DNA of 64,000 bases, from positions 161,494-225,493 of the forward strand of contig MU128965.1 in assembly GCA_014904985.1 (NCBI GenBank), read 5' to 3'. Below are positions 20,932 to 32,503 of this stretch, piece by piece. The notes beneath the pieces were generated by a model, which saw only the letters and a program-made list of their open reading frames with translations, was not told the DNA's origin and searched no databases. A program made the translations under genes and the position numbers. Position 1 is the stretch's first letter, and every line of letters starts with the position of its first letter. This stretch comes from Hydnum rufescens UP504 (Eukaryota; Basidiomycota; Agaricomycetes; Cantharellales; Hydnaceae).

Positions 20932-22360
20932 TAGTATCTAATCAAACATTTGTAGCCCAAGGCCCCAGTGGCAGTACTAATAGGTGTCTAATGGTGTCTA
21001 CTTAGTGTCTAAATTAAAACAAAGGGCATCTCATGGTGTCTAATACGTGTTCTAAATCAAACAATATATCCCCAACCTGCTGGTCATGAGTTACTGCGTG
21101 GGGGTACTAATAACTGTCATAGATCAATAAACATAGATACTTATTATACAGTGGACAAATAGTCACTGGCTAATTGAAAACAAAAGCAACCTGCTCAGGG
21201 AACACTGCAAGTAGTGGTGTCTCATGTGTGTCGTAATGTCAAAGTCAACACTTGTGGCATGCCAATCCTAACTGTAGCTGTACTAAATCAAACATTTTGG
21301 CACCAAGGCACCTTGCTCAGGGTGGCATAATACTAAGAGGTGTGCTAATAGGTGTCTAGATCTATAAGTGGCTTAATATTGAACTCGAGATGCCATGCCT
21401 AAGTAAATGTTAATACCAAACTTTTTTGACATAAGGAGCACACATACTCAAAAGGTAGACATCATACCTAAGGTAGGACTGATAACAAGTAATATGGTGT
21501 TAATGTAGTATTCTCGCTACTCCTAGACATGAAACGCCACTGCCAGGTGGAGTACTAGTGTAGTATGAATAGCTCAATGATGTCCTTAGATCAAGTTATG
21601 TGTGTGACCATTGAGATGGACACTACTAGATGGCCAAATCAAACAAAGCAACTGCTTATTGGATGACAGTAAGAATCTTAAGTCGTTATCATGAATGTAA
21701 TGCCTGTACAAAACCAATATATGTGATAGTACCTGGTAGAGATGTTGTCTACTAACATCCTGACCCAAAAAGATGCTATGTCTCAGGTGTAGTCAGGAGT
21801 CCAAAAAGGATCTCAATACTGAATACCTGCAGTGCTCCACAATAGTATTTTGTGGAGGAAAATCATGTGGAAAGAACTGGACTTGAACACAGAATTCAGC
21901 TGCCCAATTAGGCCCCTTTTTCATGTGGGGGATGTCATATTAGGTACCAAGGGGGTGAATTAATTCCACAAACCAGCAATGTCAATAAGTGCCCTTTTCA
22001 AATGTGATGATCCTTTCATTATCATGCATAGACATGAGACCCTAGATATTACTTGAACGTCTAAACATATGATGTCCCAATATACCAATGTACTAGTGCT
22101 TGATACATAGAACATCGCCATAAGGTGTGGTCTAAAGCATATCTTAACTTTTTTTTTAGACACTATTAGACACCATGAGATGCCTTTGTTTTAATTTAGA
22201 CACTAGTAGACACCATTAGACACCTATTAGTGCTGCCACTGGGGGCCTTGGGCTCAAAATGTTTGATTTAGACACCAGTAGACACACAGTACAGATGATA
22301 GACACCTCTAAGGCTCCAGAAAATATCTTATTAGACATGCCTAAATTAGACCTGTAACAC
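20932..22360. repeat. second degenerate TAGACAC field, mostly inverted relative to 14410-15756
   Basis: No gene is seen. 20932-22060 contains reverse-complement versions of the 14.4-15.7 kb repeat phrases (GGTGTCTAATGGTGTCTA; TGGACTTGAACACAGAATTC). 22150-22290 switches to the plus orientation (TTAGACACTAGTAGACACCATTAGACACC). Divergence is high, so this is an old copy. Confidence 0.7.
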
Positions 22361-22566
22361 TCTCCAGCTGGTGAACAAACCCTCCCAGGCAGCACCTGTG
22401 GTGGGCTATTTTAGACATGTCTATATAGTGAACTTAGAAAAAAATTCCCTAAAAATACTCCTCAGGCATGTCTTAGACACGCCTATACTCAGAACACCTC
22501 TTAGGTGGTTTCCAGATGCAAACTCAAACCACCTAAGAGGTACTGTTTTGAGGGTGCATTAGGTGG

Positions 22567-22926
22567 TTGTATTTTCCTTCTAGTGCCCTATTGGTGTAGA
22601 ATTAGACTATAAAAAACACATGTCCTTGTTCATCTCCATTGTCTGTGCATGATGAAAAAAGAATCAAGTCAATCCAATGAGTTTTGAGCCTTCACAGCCC
22701 TTCAGTGTAGTGGGGACCGGAAGCAATGCGGAGTCTGTTCTTTTAATTAAAAGAACAGACTCCACATTGCTTCCGGTCCCCACTACACTGAAGGGCCGTG
22801 AAGGCTCAAAACTCATTGGATTGACTTGATTCTTTTTTCAGCATGCACAGACAATGGAGATGAACAAGGACATGTGTTTTTTATAGTCTAATTCTACACC
22901 AATAGGGCACTAGAAGGAAAATACAA
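22567..22926. repeat. 360-bp near-perfect palindrome with no spacer
   Basis: Centred between 22746 and 22747 on TTTTAATTAAAA. The two 180-bp arms run from TTGTATTTTCCTTCTAGTGC to its reverse complement ending ATACAA, with only about three or four mismatches noticed (for example CACAGCCC versus CACGGCCC, GCGGAGTC versus GTGGAGTC). There is no ORF across it. A very recent fold-back or MITE, or a cloning/assembly hairpin, are the options. Confidence 0.9.
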
Positions 22927-23189
22927 CAGTGCCAATTGCAGATGGAAATTTTGTGAATTTTGAGAAGCAGGCTCCGTCAGTGTCTGCGGCTTGATATGAC
23001 GATTATAGGAAGCATATTTATGAGGACAACGGATGAAATCTGACAGAGATACAACCTTCAACTTCTGCTGTTCCAGACAAATATAAAAAATGCACATTTC
23101 AAAAATCTAACACTGTCAGTGTCTGTGTATTGATGAGACGATCACGACGGTCATATTCCCTAGGCGAACGGAGCTGATTTGAAGGAGCT

Positions 23190-25117
23190 AGAGCCTTCAA
23201 GTCGAATGCGAGTAAATTTCGGTGTTTTCCGCTCTGCGCCTTCCGTTCTGAAAACAGCAATAATTAGACAGAATAATGGGATTCAGGCTGTACCTCTGAA
23301 ATTACGAGGCACGGTGCTGCTCGGATATGAGCTGATGATGCCGGCGGCGCAATTTCCAACAGAAATAAAGAAGCCCACCGCCACCGCACGTGTATACACC
23401 GGTCCGTAACTGCGTGGATAAGCGAGGTAAATCTAAATGAGACTATACAGAAAATATGGCACGAACTTGTTTCCTATTAACGTGATCGATGTCGCGATGC
23501 AGGGATTACAACCTCCGACACAAAGGAAAAGTGCTACTGAAACGCCAATAAACACGAACCCGAGGATGGAATGACTTGGGCATGAGACGTACAGTACTTG
23601 ACCCCAGTCGATGCATTCGTGAGGAGGATGATGTATCCCACAATGACAGCGAGCATCCCTCCAATGATAAAGATGCCCCATTGGAGCAGCCTATCAGACG
23701 CAATAGCAACCAATAGCGTTGTGATGAACCCAAAAAAAAAAGGGCGGTACAGTGAGCAAATTCGCGTCCGCGTTCGTGTACCCCAGTTCCTTGATGATCG
23801 TCGGCGTGAAAAGGCCAACAGAGTAAAGGGGCTGGGAAACACTGATGTACCTGAGGGCGAGAATATCGTGAATCAGGATGTGGAGAACTTAGAATGAGAG
23901 AATGCCACACATCAGAGTATAGACATGTGTTCCAGTCTCCAAAGGCCCTGCGGACCCGGCGCCATGAGAATGGCGGAGGCGCACCTGTGACACCATGATT
24001 CTTCGCAAGTCGGTGGAGCATTCGTTCGCTGTTGATGCCCTTCAGGATTCTGCGGTTCTCAGGAAAATCCGGAATGAACCATCACGCAGGGATCGTGCAG
24101 AGGAACGTTACAAGGCCCTCAAGAATGAATCCAATTCATGCGAGAAGAGATCTCACCATGTGAGGTAGTCAAGAAGCAAGTTATCTATGGAAAGAGCCAC
24201 GCACATCCAGGACCAACCGTCCCTCCCACCGACATGGGCCATGTGTCAGATACCGGACGCCAAAATTCCTCCAAAAGCACCTTTTCGCACAAAACGCGTC
24301 ACAGAAGGTTCAGAGTCAAGGGGAGAGCGGATACCCACCCGCTAGACTAGTGCCAGCAAAGAACAAAGAAATAGCCCAATTCTGCTCGTTTCGATTGTAC
24401 CATGTTGTGAGAGGAAAGTAATCCCTGGAAACGCGTGGTGAGCCTGTGGTACAATTGAAGAAAGGCAATAGAGAGACCTTCGGCGAGGCCGAGCATGAAT
24501 CGTGTTGCCGCCGGAATTGTTCGCCACGCCCGTCGGGACTAAAAGCGGTCAAAGCGATTACCGTAATAAACCACAAAAATTGGGGCTTCGAAAAAATGAG
24601 ACGTACTCATCAGGATACCATAATAAAACAGATCCGCCTAAAAAGAGTATGAGAAACAAGATCATAAGCGTGGGGACCAAACCAGCCATACCGATGAGGC
24701 TTGAGCCATCAAAGGGCGGTATTCGAGGGGATCAAGAAGAAGACATACGAAACGAAGAAGACGGTGAGAGCAATATCATACTGGTTCTCCTTTAGGTGCA
24801 GATCTTTTTGAAGACCTGTCAAAACTGCTTGATCGATATTGACCTGCAACCGAAAGCATTAGACCCTCAGCATACACAGGCTCAACCAACCTGCATACAC
24901 GACCCAGGAAATCTGAAAAGGGAAAGATCCATCTCTCAGCGGCGAATAATGGATGTGTTAGAGCTGACGCACTCAGCAGATAGAGAAGAGAGCAGTAAGG
25001 GATGATCGCGAAGCCAATCTTACGCTTTGGCGCCCTTTCTTGGCTGGGAACCATGTTTAACAAATCCAGAGTCTCCTCCTCAGAAGCAGTGAATGCATTT
25101 GCGTTTTTTTCGTCCAT
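23190..25117 (-). pseudogene. MFS transporter, ACS/allantoate-permease (Dal5-like) type, frame-damaged
   Basis: Predicted plasma-membrane anion:cation symporter. The start at 25117 gives MDEKNANAFTASEEETLDLL, then RKIGFAIIPYCSLLYLLS. Two short introns lead to FLGRVNIDQAVLTGLQKDLH, KENQYDIALTVFFVSYVFFL and IPSN, the family's TM1-TM2 signature. Later pieces include TRFMLGLAEG, LTTWYNRNEQNWAISLFFAG, ILEGLVTFLCTIPAWWFIPD-like, FITTLLVAIASDRL, and RAVAVGFFISVGNCAAGIIS followed by SYPSS near the C-terminus. The order and spacing match a complete 12-TM permease. A TGA after IPSNTAL and several frame changes break it. Damage may be real decay or assembly indels. Substrate unknown. It lies alone in the centre of inverted repeat 2. 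Confidence 0.7.
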
Positions 25118-26091
25118 GGGGAGCAGGTGTTACGACATGATGGGGAGGAGGAATGTCTGTGGCTTTGTGCATAGGCTTCTGAGTGGAAACATGACAGGTG
25201 TGGGGAAACAGGCCACTGCAGCTGCTGACTAGCCGAAATGGGCCCCGCTGTGGGTTCCCAAAAGAGTCGACTGCTTATGTAATAGCCCTGTTCTGGCAAT
25301 GGGAATTTCCCATGGGTGCACGGGGGCTATTTTCATTCCCCCCAAAGGCACAAACACTTTTCCTTTTCACGCTGCATTGTGAAGATGTCGCTGATGTTAC
25401 AGCTCGCTGGGAGCAAAGCTACCGTACCTCACCCTTGGATTTAAGTGGTGAAAGAAATGCCCTCAAGTCAAATCTCCCCCTGATTACTAAGCGGGTGTGA
25501 GATCGATCGGCGACTCAATAGGCGGTGATGGAAGAATAGAGAAGATCCTTATTATTTGGGGCCTAAGTCCGTCCGTATTTACCGGAGGTTAGAGAGCACA
25601 TGAAAATAGGGTAGAGCAAAGCAAAGATGTCCAAGCACGGCGAGGAAAAGAGTTAAATATTCCCGGTAAAACGTACCTGCGAGATCCTGCTAGATCGTGT
25701 CGCGTGGATCTAATTTTAATCCCCGAACCACAATCAAGGACGTACCTGGGCGCACCACGGACATTTGAGGCTCCCTCCACATACACCCTACGTAACTCAA
25801 TAAACTCACGAAAAAACGGCCAAAATTCTCGGTTTCAGAGCTCATTTGATATTCTGTGAGTTGATTTATGCGGTTATTGCAGATTTGTACAATTATCGCT
25901 AACATTTCCATATACAAATCATGATCATACGGAGCATGAAATAGATTCACAAGAGGGTGCCTTTCAGTCCATACGCGACGCGCGTACCTATACAATCTAA
26001 CTATATTATTTTAAATTCCTCTGGCTCCCAGCAGCCGCGCAGTGCGAGGTGTATATGGCCACAAAATATCACACCACAGATCATAGGCCTT
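25118..26091. other. gene-free spacer between the MFS gene and fold-back copy 2
   Basis: About 970 bp. A 101-codon minus-strand frame (25690-25995) has no recognisable motif. No repeat family from elsewhere in the window was noticed here. It probably includes the MFS promoter. Confidence 0.4.
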
Positions 26092-27214
26092 CCTTATGGT
26101 TTTCCAAAGTACGGAAAATTCCTTTTGCACATGTTTGTTTCCGACAGCGCACATATCTTTGCAACTGCACACATATCTTTGCGTCAAATTTTGAAATTGC
26201 CCCATTTGTGCACCAATCGATTCCAGTACAACTACCATAGCCCAAAAAATGTGTTTTCTGGGCTCTAGAGGCCGTCCCACACCCTGAACTTGAGAGGGCA
26301 CTCTAGCGATCTCGTGACCATGATCACGTGATACTTTTGGAACGAATCTCTAAGTCATGGACTGCATAGGTATTGCATTCACGGATCTAACCCCATACTC
26401 AAAGCCCTTAAGCATGTTCACTAGTGTCAGGACTCCTTCCCAATCGTCAATCTGGCTTCCCCGATGTAGACAAGTCCTAAGTCCGAGTCCTTGATCCGAA
26501 TTACATAATGTGTTATAAAATAACAACGGAAATTAAGTAAAACCCGATCACCTATGCCGATGGATGCTGAAAGTTACAGGAGATCCCGGAATGGCAGGAA
26601 CCGGCACAGCCTCTGGGAATTTTGTGCCCTGGAATATTAATGCTCTGCCCAGTGTTTCATCCCTTTTGGGCAATTTGCCTCAGTAATCTTGGAGATTCCA
26701 GATCTGGAATCTCCCGTAACTTTCAGCATAGTGGGTTCCCCATCGGCATAGGTGATCGGGTTTTACTTAATTTCCGTTGTTATTTTATAACACATTATGT
26801 AATTCAGATCAAGGACTCGGACTTAGGACTTGTCTACATCGGGGAAGCCAGATTGACAATTTCCGGAAGGAGTCCTGACACTAGTGAACAATGCTTAAGG
26901 GCTTTGAGTATGGGGTTAGGATCCGTGAATGCAATACCTATGCAGTCCATGACTTAGAGATTCGTTCCAAAAGTATCACGTGACCATGGTCACGAGATCG
27001 CTAGAGTGCCCTCTCAAGTTCAGGGTGTGGGACGGCCTCTAGAGCCCAGAAAACACTTTTTTTGGGCTATGGTAGTTGTACGGAACGATTGGTGCACAAA
27101 TGGGGCAATTTCAAAATTTGAGGCAAAGATATGTGTGCAGTCGCAAAGATATGTGCGCTGTCGGAAACAAACATGTGCAAAACGAATTTTCCGTACTTTG
27201 GAAAACCATAAATA
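26092..27214. mobile_element. 1.1-kb fold-back element, copy 2
   Basis: Same element as 18712-19826, in the opposite orientation, sharing the end TATGGTTTTCCAAAGTACGG. The outer flank (AAATATCTAGTGACTTG) is the mirror of copy 1's outer flank, as part of inverted repeat 2. The inner flanks differ completely (CACAGATCATAGGCCTTCC here, ACATAGCTAAAGTAG at copy 1). The break in arm symmetry therefore falls exactly at the element's inner end. Confidence 0.85.
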
Positions 27215-27221
27215 TCTAGTG

Positions 27222-27722
27222 ACTTGGAGTCGGTTTGACCGACTTGTGTGACTCGACTTGTGACTTCCAAGTCGCGGAAGCGACTCGACTTGGAAGCGAC
27301 TCGGCGCGACTCCGAGCGACTCGACTTGCGACTTGAGTCGACTTAATTTGCAAGCCGCGGCAACACTATCCATAGGTGTTGCCGACCCACTAAACACCTC
27401 CAAGTTTCGTTATCGTGGCTTGAGTTTGGCGGGACGGCCGTTACTGACTTGGTGCCGCCTTTTTATCCCCCCTTCCTGATCACCTAGTAGCCTGTAGTGT
27501 TGCCGAAGACTCAAGTCCTTTTCGGAACTTTGAAAAAGAAAACCTCACGAATCATCACATCACTACTTGACTCAGACTTGTCGACTTCTATCATTTGAAT
27601 CCATCCTCTTTCATCCTGCGGCAAAAACAGCCCCAGTGTCTCGTAGTTGGCGAGAAAGAGAAAAGGACTCAGGACTTGGCTTAACTTGACTCAATTCAGT
27701 TTAGCCAGTCGCGGCAACACTA
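27222..27722. mobile_element. mirror copies of the two GTGTTGCCG/AGTCG miniature elements
   Basis: 27222-27375 is the reverse complement of 18555-18711 (AGTCG-rich, ending CGGCAACACTAT). 27490-27722 is the reverse complement of 18203-18430 (ends AGTGTTGCCG and CGGCAACACTAT). They are part of the repeat arm and not independent insertions. Confidence 0.6.
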
Positions 27723-28116
27723 TCACCTGGGCACAGGTGTTGAACTAGCCCTTCTGTTCCCCATCCTGCTTGATGTGTAGTTCGGCTAGAGCTCGTGGAG
27801 TAACCGGCCTACTCGATACATACTGTAAACAAAGATCTCTTTCTCTCTCCCAGGGATCATTCCCCCTTTGGGAAGGCGGGAGCCTGCGACTCGCGGGAAG
27901 TTCTGGTGAATGCGGGAGTAGATTCTCCAGGCTCGGCTTTTGTAATAATTTGTTAGGACTATACCTTTCTTTCGAACCTGCTCACTTTGTGCTCCTAGGA
28001 ATTATTTCACAGAAAACTTGAAGCACTCTATGAAGTAAGATTGTACACACGCTTGCCGATCCCTCTCCGATAAATATCATTGCCTCTGCCAGGGAGTAAT
28101 GCCCCTTAAGTTGTCA

Positions 28117-29329
28117 CTACAACGGTACGCATGTACAGTCATTCCCGAGACGAAATTGGTGGAAATATTTCATTCCACAGAAGAATTCGTATCCCCTGTG
28201 GCATTGAAAAACATGTGTACCGTAGCGTACCGTATTGGCGCGTCTCCTAAAGACCAAAGTCAGCCACAATGAAGATTTAACCTTCAGAGAATTCACACAC
28301 CCCATCGATACTTATAAACACGCTCCGGATCCCGCATCACTTCGGTCAGCCACTTGTGGACATCCGGTCGCCTGAAGGCCTCGAGCTTGACGATCTCGAA
28401 ATTATTATAATATGATGGGAAGCCCGGCGCCGCCTCTGCCCAAATCCTCGCTCCGATCTCACTTGCTCCCTGACTCTGTACTGTATCGCGCCCATCTGGC
28501 CATTTCCAGCCATTCATCTGCAATCGTTTCTCGACCTCAGGATGGCTACGAGCATACCCATCCACAAATGCCCACATCCCAAGAGTGACGTCGGGTGCGT
28601 CAGGGCCCGCGGCTCGATACCCGTATATGCGCTTTCGAACATGCATGACTTCGAACGGATCATAGCAGAGGGGTGCCTCAATGAATGAATCGGTATCGAG
28701 TCGAAGGTAGTACGTATATCCCTTGAGGGCCGGATGGGAAAATATATTGGCAGCGAAGAAAGCGCACATTTGATGATAACCTTGGTCAAACAAACGTCAC
28801 CCTCAAGTATTGATGCATGGACCTCTTGAATTCTGATGTGAGTGGACTTACCGGGCCACGAACCAGCCTGGACAGGATCGACCAAGGTGATGTTGTCGGG
28901 TATGCCCTCTGGCAGCGACCAGTGTACTTTCGAGAAATATATTCGCGATATGAATACGGACAGTAGAGCCGAGCCTGTGTTGTCGGCGACTTTGCTCAGG
29001 CTTGTTTCCAATCGTGCTAGCAGTTCCGACCTCGGCCCAGCATAATCAAAGTCTCCAGTGTGAAATAGGATGATAGGCCATTGTCTTGGTCCCGTGTGGA
29101 GATTCTGGGCCACGAGTGTGAGTGACCGCACCAGCTCCGCTGAGCGACGCACTGACGCGAGGTAGATGATGGCTGCTGTGTATGGGATGGACTGGTCATG
29201 CCCTGAATACACATCAACGAGTATCCTTTTTCCCTGGTGGTAAAAGAGACTCCATGTCCAAGGAAGACACGCGAGGAAGATGAGGGCGGTTGCTGTGAGT
29301 AGTCGTAGGTGCGACTTGGTGAGAGACAT
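28117..29329 (-). CDS. GT15-type alpha-1,2-mannosyltransferase-like protein, copy 2 (best copy)
   Basis: Predicted type II Golgi membrane protein that would add mannose from GDP-mannose during glycan or glycolipid elongation (KRE2/MNT1 family; role inferred). Residues 1-30 contain one hydrophobic anchor (LLTATALIFLACLPWTWSLF). The luminal domain includes SIPYTAAIIYLA, ILFHTGDFDYAG, LVDPVQAGSWPG, YHQMCAFFAANIFSHP, YYLRLDTDSFIEAPLCYDPF (donor/metal-site region; LDTD replaces the usual VEPD-like string), NNFEIVKLEAFRR and YKYRWGDAPIRYATVHMFF. Introns lie at about 28769-28842 and 28246-28298. A single missing C after NATGD throws the last exon out of frame; in the expected frame it ends TEFFCGMKYFHQFRLGNDCT then CVPL at 28117. 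At about 370 residues it is slightly short for GT15. Confidence 0.85.
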
Positions 29330-30268
29330 GGCCTTGATCGCCCCATTTTGAAGCTGCGGAATATAACATGTATTAAGGGAAAGACTACGTGCAATCTATT
29401 GTTGATAAGATGATTCCAATTTGGCGTGCTTCCATGCATTTACTTCTGTACGTATTCCCAGAACATTTCCAGAACCAGAAGGGAACAGCCCCACATCCTG
29501 GACGCGAATTGCTTCTGCATTTTGTCCCACCACTCACCAAGAATCATTGCTGACGTGAGTGTATGGAAAATTTCCCAGGGCAAATTCAACGGTTGAGGGA
29601 CCTGAGCTCCTCAGCCCCTGGACCGTCTCGACTAAAGGATTGGTGGGGGCTGGTAGAGATACTCCGAGGTGATGCATCCCACGAACAGGGCCACAGCGTA
29701 GTTCTCAGCGCCCAGCATTTGTATCCGTCAGTCGTTCACCACTAGCTTCATTTACGTTTGTACTCCTCAAATCTCTCGTTTGTTCAGCAGAATCCGAAAG
29801 GCAGTGTGAAATCTCTCGTAGCTGTGTAGAGACACCGGTTTTCACATCCTCTGAGATAGTGCAAGTTCCCAGTGGAGATCCCGGATCAAGGGCCCTGAAG
29901 TTTTGCGCATCAGAACATTTCATTCAAAAGTTTCGCGAGAAGGCTTACAGCATAAAATCCCTTAACGTTATTCAGGTACCAAACCTGATATTCGAATCCA
30001 GTTTTGGTCATTTCCTGTTCTTTATCTGCTTCCTTACATCCCACTCTCTCAGCCGAGCGGCTTGACATCCTGAAGGCGCATTTGAAGTAGCAAGAAGTGC
30101 ATATCTGATAAATAATTGCTCAAACGGTGGGAGAAGTGCACAAACTGTTCAAATACTGTAGGGGGTAAAGGCGGTGCTGTATACCTGAACCTGTAGGAAT
30201 GATATGGCTCTTTCGCCCATCGGAGTACCAGATCCGGAGAGCACCTGCTGTGTCCCCCAGATCTGATA

Positions 30269-31078
30269 CTGTAGTCGCTCTAAGTCTAGCAAAGCAAATT
30301 TTTCGTGACGTGACACCTATTGAAGTTAGCAAAGTAAAGGGGGGGTCTGAGGACGTGTGACACCAGCAAAGCGACAGCAATACTGTAATGGCACTGTGAC
30401 ATTGTGACATATCTACTCGAATGGGTGCCGATAAAAATCGATAACATTAAATTTCACATAGCGGCAAACTCCCTTGCCCACTTCAGAAAGCCAATGTCCC
30501 AAATCGACTCGGTGCTGTTGAACGGCTCAGGTAGAAATGGGGGAGCCGGAACTAGGATTGATACGACGGTCCGGTACAATGTATCTTAGGTAATTTGCAC
30601 ATGCGAGCTCGTACTTCCAACAGGTGCCTGCTCGCCCGCGCCGTCTTCAATGCCTACGCATCACTTCAAGTATTGATCCCTCCGCAGTTGGCTCCCAAAA
30701 TTTCTTTCGGATTCGCTTTTGCCGAAAATCGTGAAAAATCCACAAAAAAAAGTTTTCCTCTCGAATTCCAACTACCATTCTCCTATCATCGTATTCTTCC
30801 CTATCGCACAAGATGCCTACCTGATTCTTCTCTCCCTCCTTGTTCTTTTCTTTATTCCTTCCTTGCTTTCTCATCCTTTTTTCGCTCAAAACACGCCCGG
30901 TAACATACAAATTTGGTTTCTGTAACCCCAGAACTAAAAATTAGGCGCCTCGCCAATTTTTCAGTAATGTGACATCCTAGGGCTGGTAGCAAAGCTCCCC
31001 CCCAGATGTGATGGGGTTGCTTTCAGTTCCAGCAACAGTTGTGACCGTGACACTTTGTTAGACTTAGAGCGACTACAG
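30269..31078. mobile_element. MITE candidate, Tc1/mariner-like, TA target duplication
   Basis: The ends are inverted: CTGTAGTCGCTCTAAGTCTA at 30269 and its exact reverse complement ending at 31078, with the pairing extending to about 26 bp (RCAAAG). TA dinucleotides flank both sides (30267-30268 and 31079-31080). The 810-bp interior has no transposase: it holds TAGCAAAGTAAAGGGGGG, a T/C-rich tract at 30770-30890 and an unassigned 100-codon frame. Size and TA target suit a non-autonomous element. Confidence 0.65.
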
Positions 31079-31225
31079 TAGTCCTATGTAAAAATTCGTT
31101 AAACATATATCTCTTCAAGTTTGAATGCATGCTCGTAGGTTACAAAAAAATAAGAGTCTCCACTGTCCGATTTCCCATTGGTCAATTTCATTCGCCTCCC
31201 CCAAGTGCTAATCCAGTCTGCCTAG

Positions 31226-32503
31226 TTATCGCAATGGCACACAGGGACATTCGTTGTTCACATGAGATTGGTGGGTATAGTGGATCCCGCAGAAAAATTC
31301 GGTGTCCTGTGTCGTATTGAAAAACATGTGAAGCGTAGCGTACCGGATTGGTGAGTCACCTAAGGAACAGCGTTAGCTACCAAGAGAATTCGGACCCAGA
31401 CGTCCAATAAAGGAAATCGATGTAACATACCCCATCGATACTTGTAGGCCCGTTTCGGGTCACGCATCACTTCCGTCAGCCACTCCTGAACATCCGGCCG
31501 CCTAAAGGCCTCGAGCTTAACGATCTCGAAATTATTGTAATACCCAGGGAAAAAGTCGTGCTGTGCTTCCGGCCACTCTCCCTCGTCGTTCTCCCCCATT
31601 TCGCCTGGCATCGTTGCTTCATCCCGCCCATTTGGCCATTTCCAGCCATTCATCCGCAGGCGCTCTCGACTTCGGGATGGCTGAGAGCGTACCCGCTCAT
31701 GAAGGACCACAGCCCACGGGTGACTTCCGGCGGATCCATGCCTAAATAACGATAACCGTACGTGCGATTTCTCGCATGCATGACTTCGAAGGGATCGTAA
31801 CAAAGCGGTGCTTCGATGAATGAATCGGTATCGAGACGAAGATAGTATGTGTACCCCTCGAGCGCCGGATGGGAAAATATCGGGGCCGAGAAGAATGCGC
31901 ACATGTGGTGATAACCTTGTGAAATAAAAATCCGAGTATCGTAAAAACACTGATGCATAGATTCTCATACACTGTTACTTACCAGGCCATACACCAGCAA
32001 AGACAGGGTCGACAATGGTGATGTTATTAGATATACCCTCCGGGAGGGTCCAGAACAATTTGGAAAACCGTATTCTGCGAATGAAAGGGAATGGCGAGCC
32101 AAGTCTGTCATGTTGATAGCTGTACTAGTAGCGCTTAGGTTTTCCTCCAACCGAGTCAAGAGTTCTGACCTCGCCTCGGTGGAATCAAAGTCTCCGGTGT
32201 GGAATAGGATAATAGGCCATCGTCTCGATCCAGTGTGAAGATTCCTGGCGACAAGTGTGAGGGACTGGATGAGCTCTCCTGACCGGTGTGCTGCGGCGAG
32301 GTAGATAATGGCTGCAGTGTATGGGATGGACTGGAATGTTCTGAATGGGAGGCAAAGGATATAGTTCCCCCTTGTTTGTAAAAAAAATTCCAAGACAAAG
32401 TGAGGGCCACAAGGCAGATGAGCACGATGGCTATGAGCGATTGTACTTGGATCTTGTTCAGACGGGTGGCTTTGTTCGCCGCCTTTGGGAGGAGGGAGAG
32501 CAT
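31226..32503 (-). CDS. GT15-type mannosyltransferase-like protein, copy 3 (diverged, frameshifted)
   Basis: A paralogue of the gene in inverted repeat 2, clearly diverged in sequence and so an older duplicate. It starts MLSLLPKAANKATRLNKIQV, has a hydrophobic anchor (LIAIVLICLVALTLSWNFFY), then SIPYTAAIIYLAAAHRSGEL, RRWPIILFHTGDFD, YHHMCAFFSAPIFSHPALEG, YYLRLDTDSFIEAPLCYDPF, PGYYNNFEIVKLEAFRRPDV and YKYRWG. The last exon gives DSPIRYATLHMFFNTTQDTE and FFCGIHYTHQ, then CPCVPLR and TAA at 31226-31228. Single-base frame changes occur in the T-run after WNF (about 32385), near 32065 and near 31665. These may be assembly errors. Function as for the other copies. Confidence 0.75.

Larger units (their letters stand above)
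27215..30198 (-). repeat. right arm of inverted repeat 2 (pairs with 15757-18711)
   Basis: Mirror of the left arm, carrying the better-preserved GT15 gene and mirror copies of the miniature elements at 27222-27375 and 27490-27722. The outer end falls near 30198 (CTGTAGGAAT); the sequence then becomes unique. 29330-30198 has no supported gene. Confidence 0.93.

Noticed and set aside
25690..25995. 101-codon minus-strand ORF left of fold-back copy 2
   Set aside because: No family motif, no intron evidence and overlap with probable promoter sequence.
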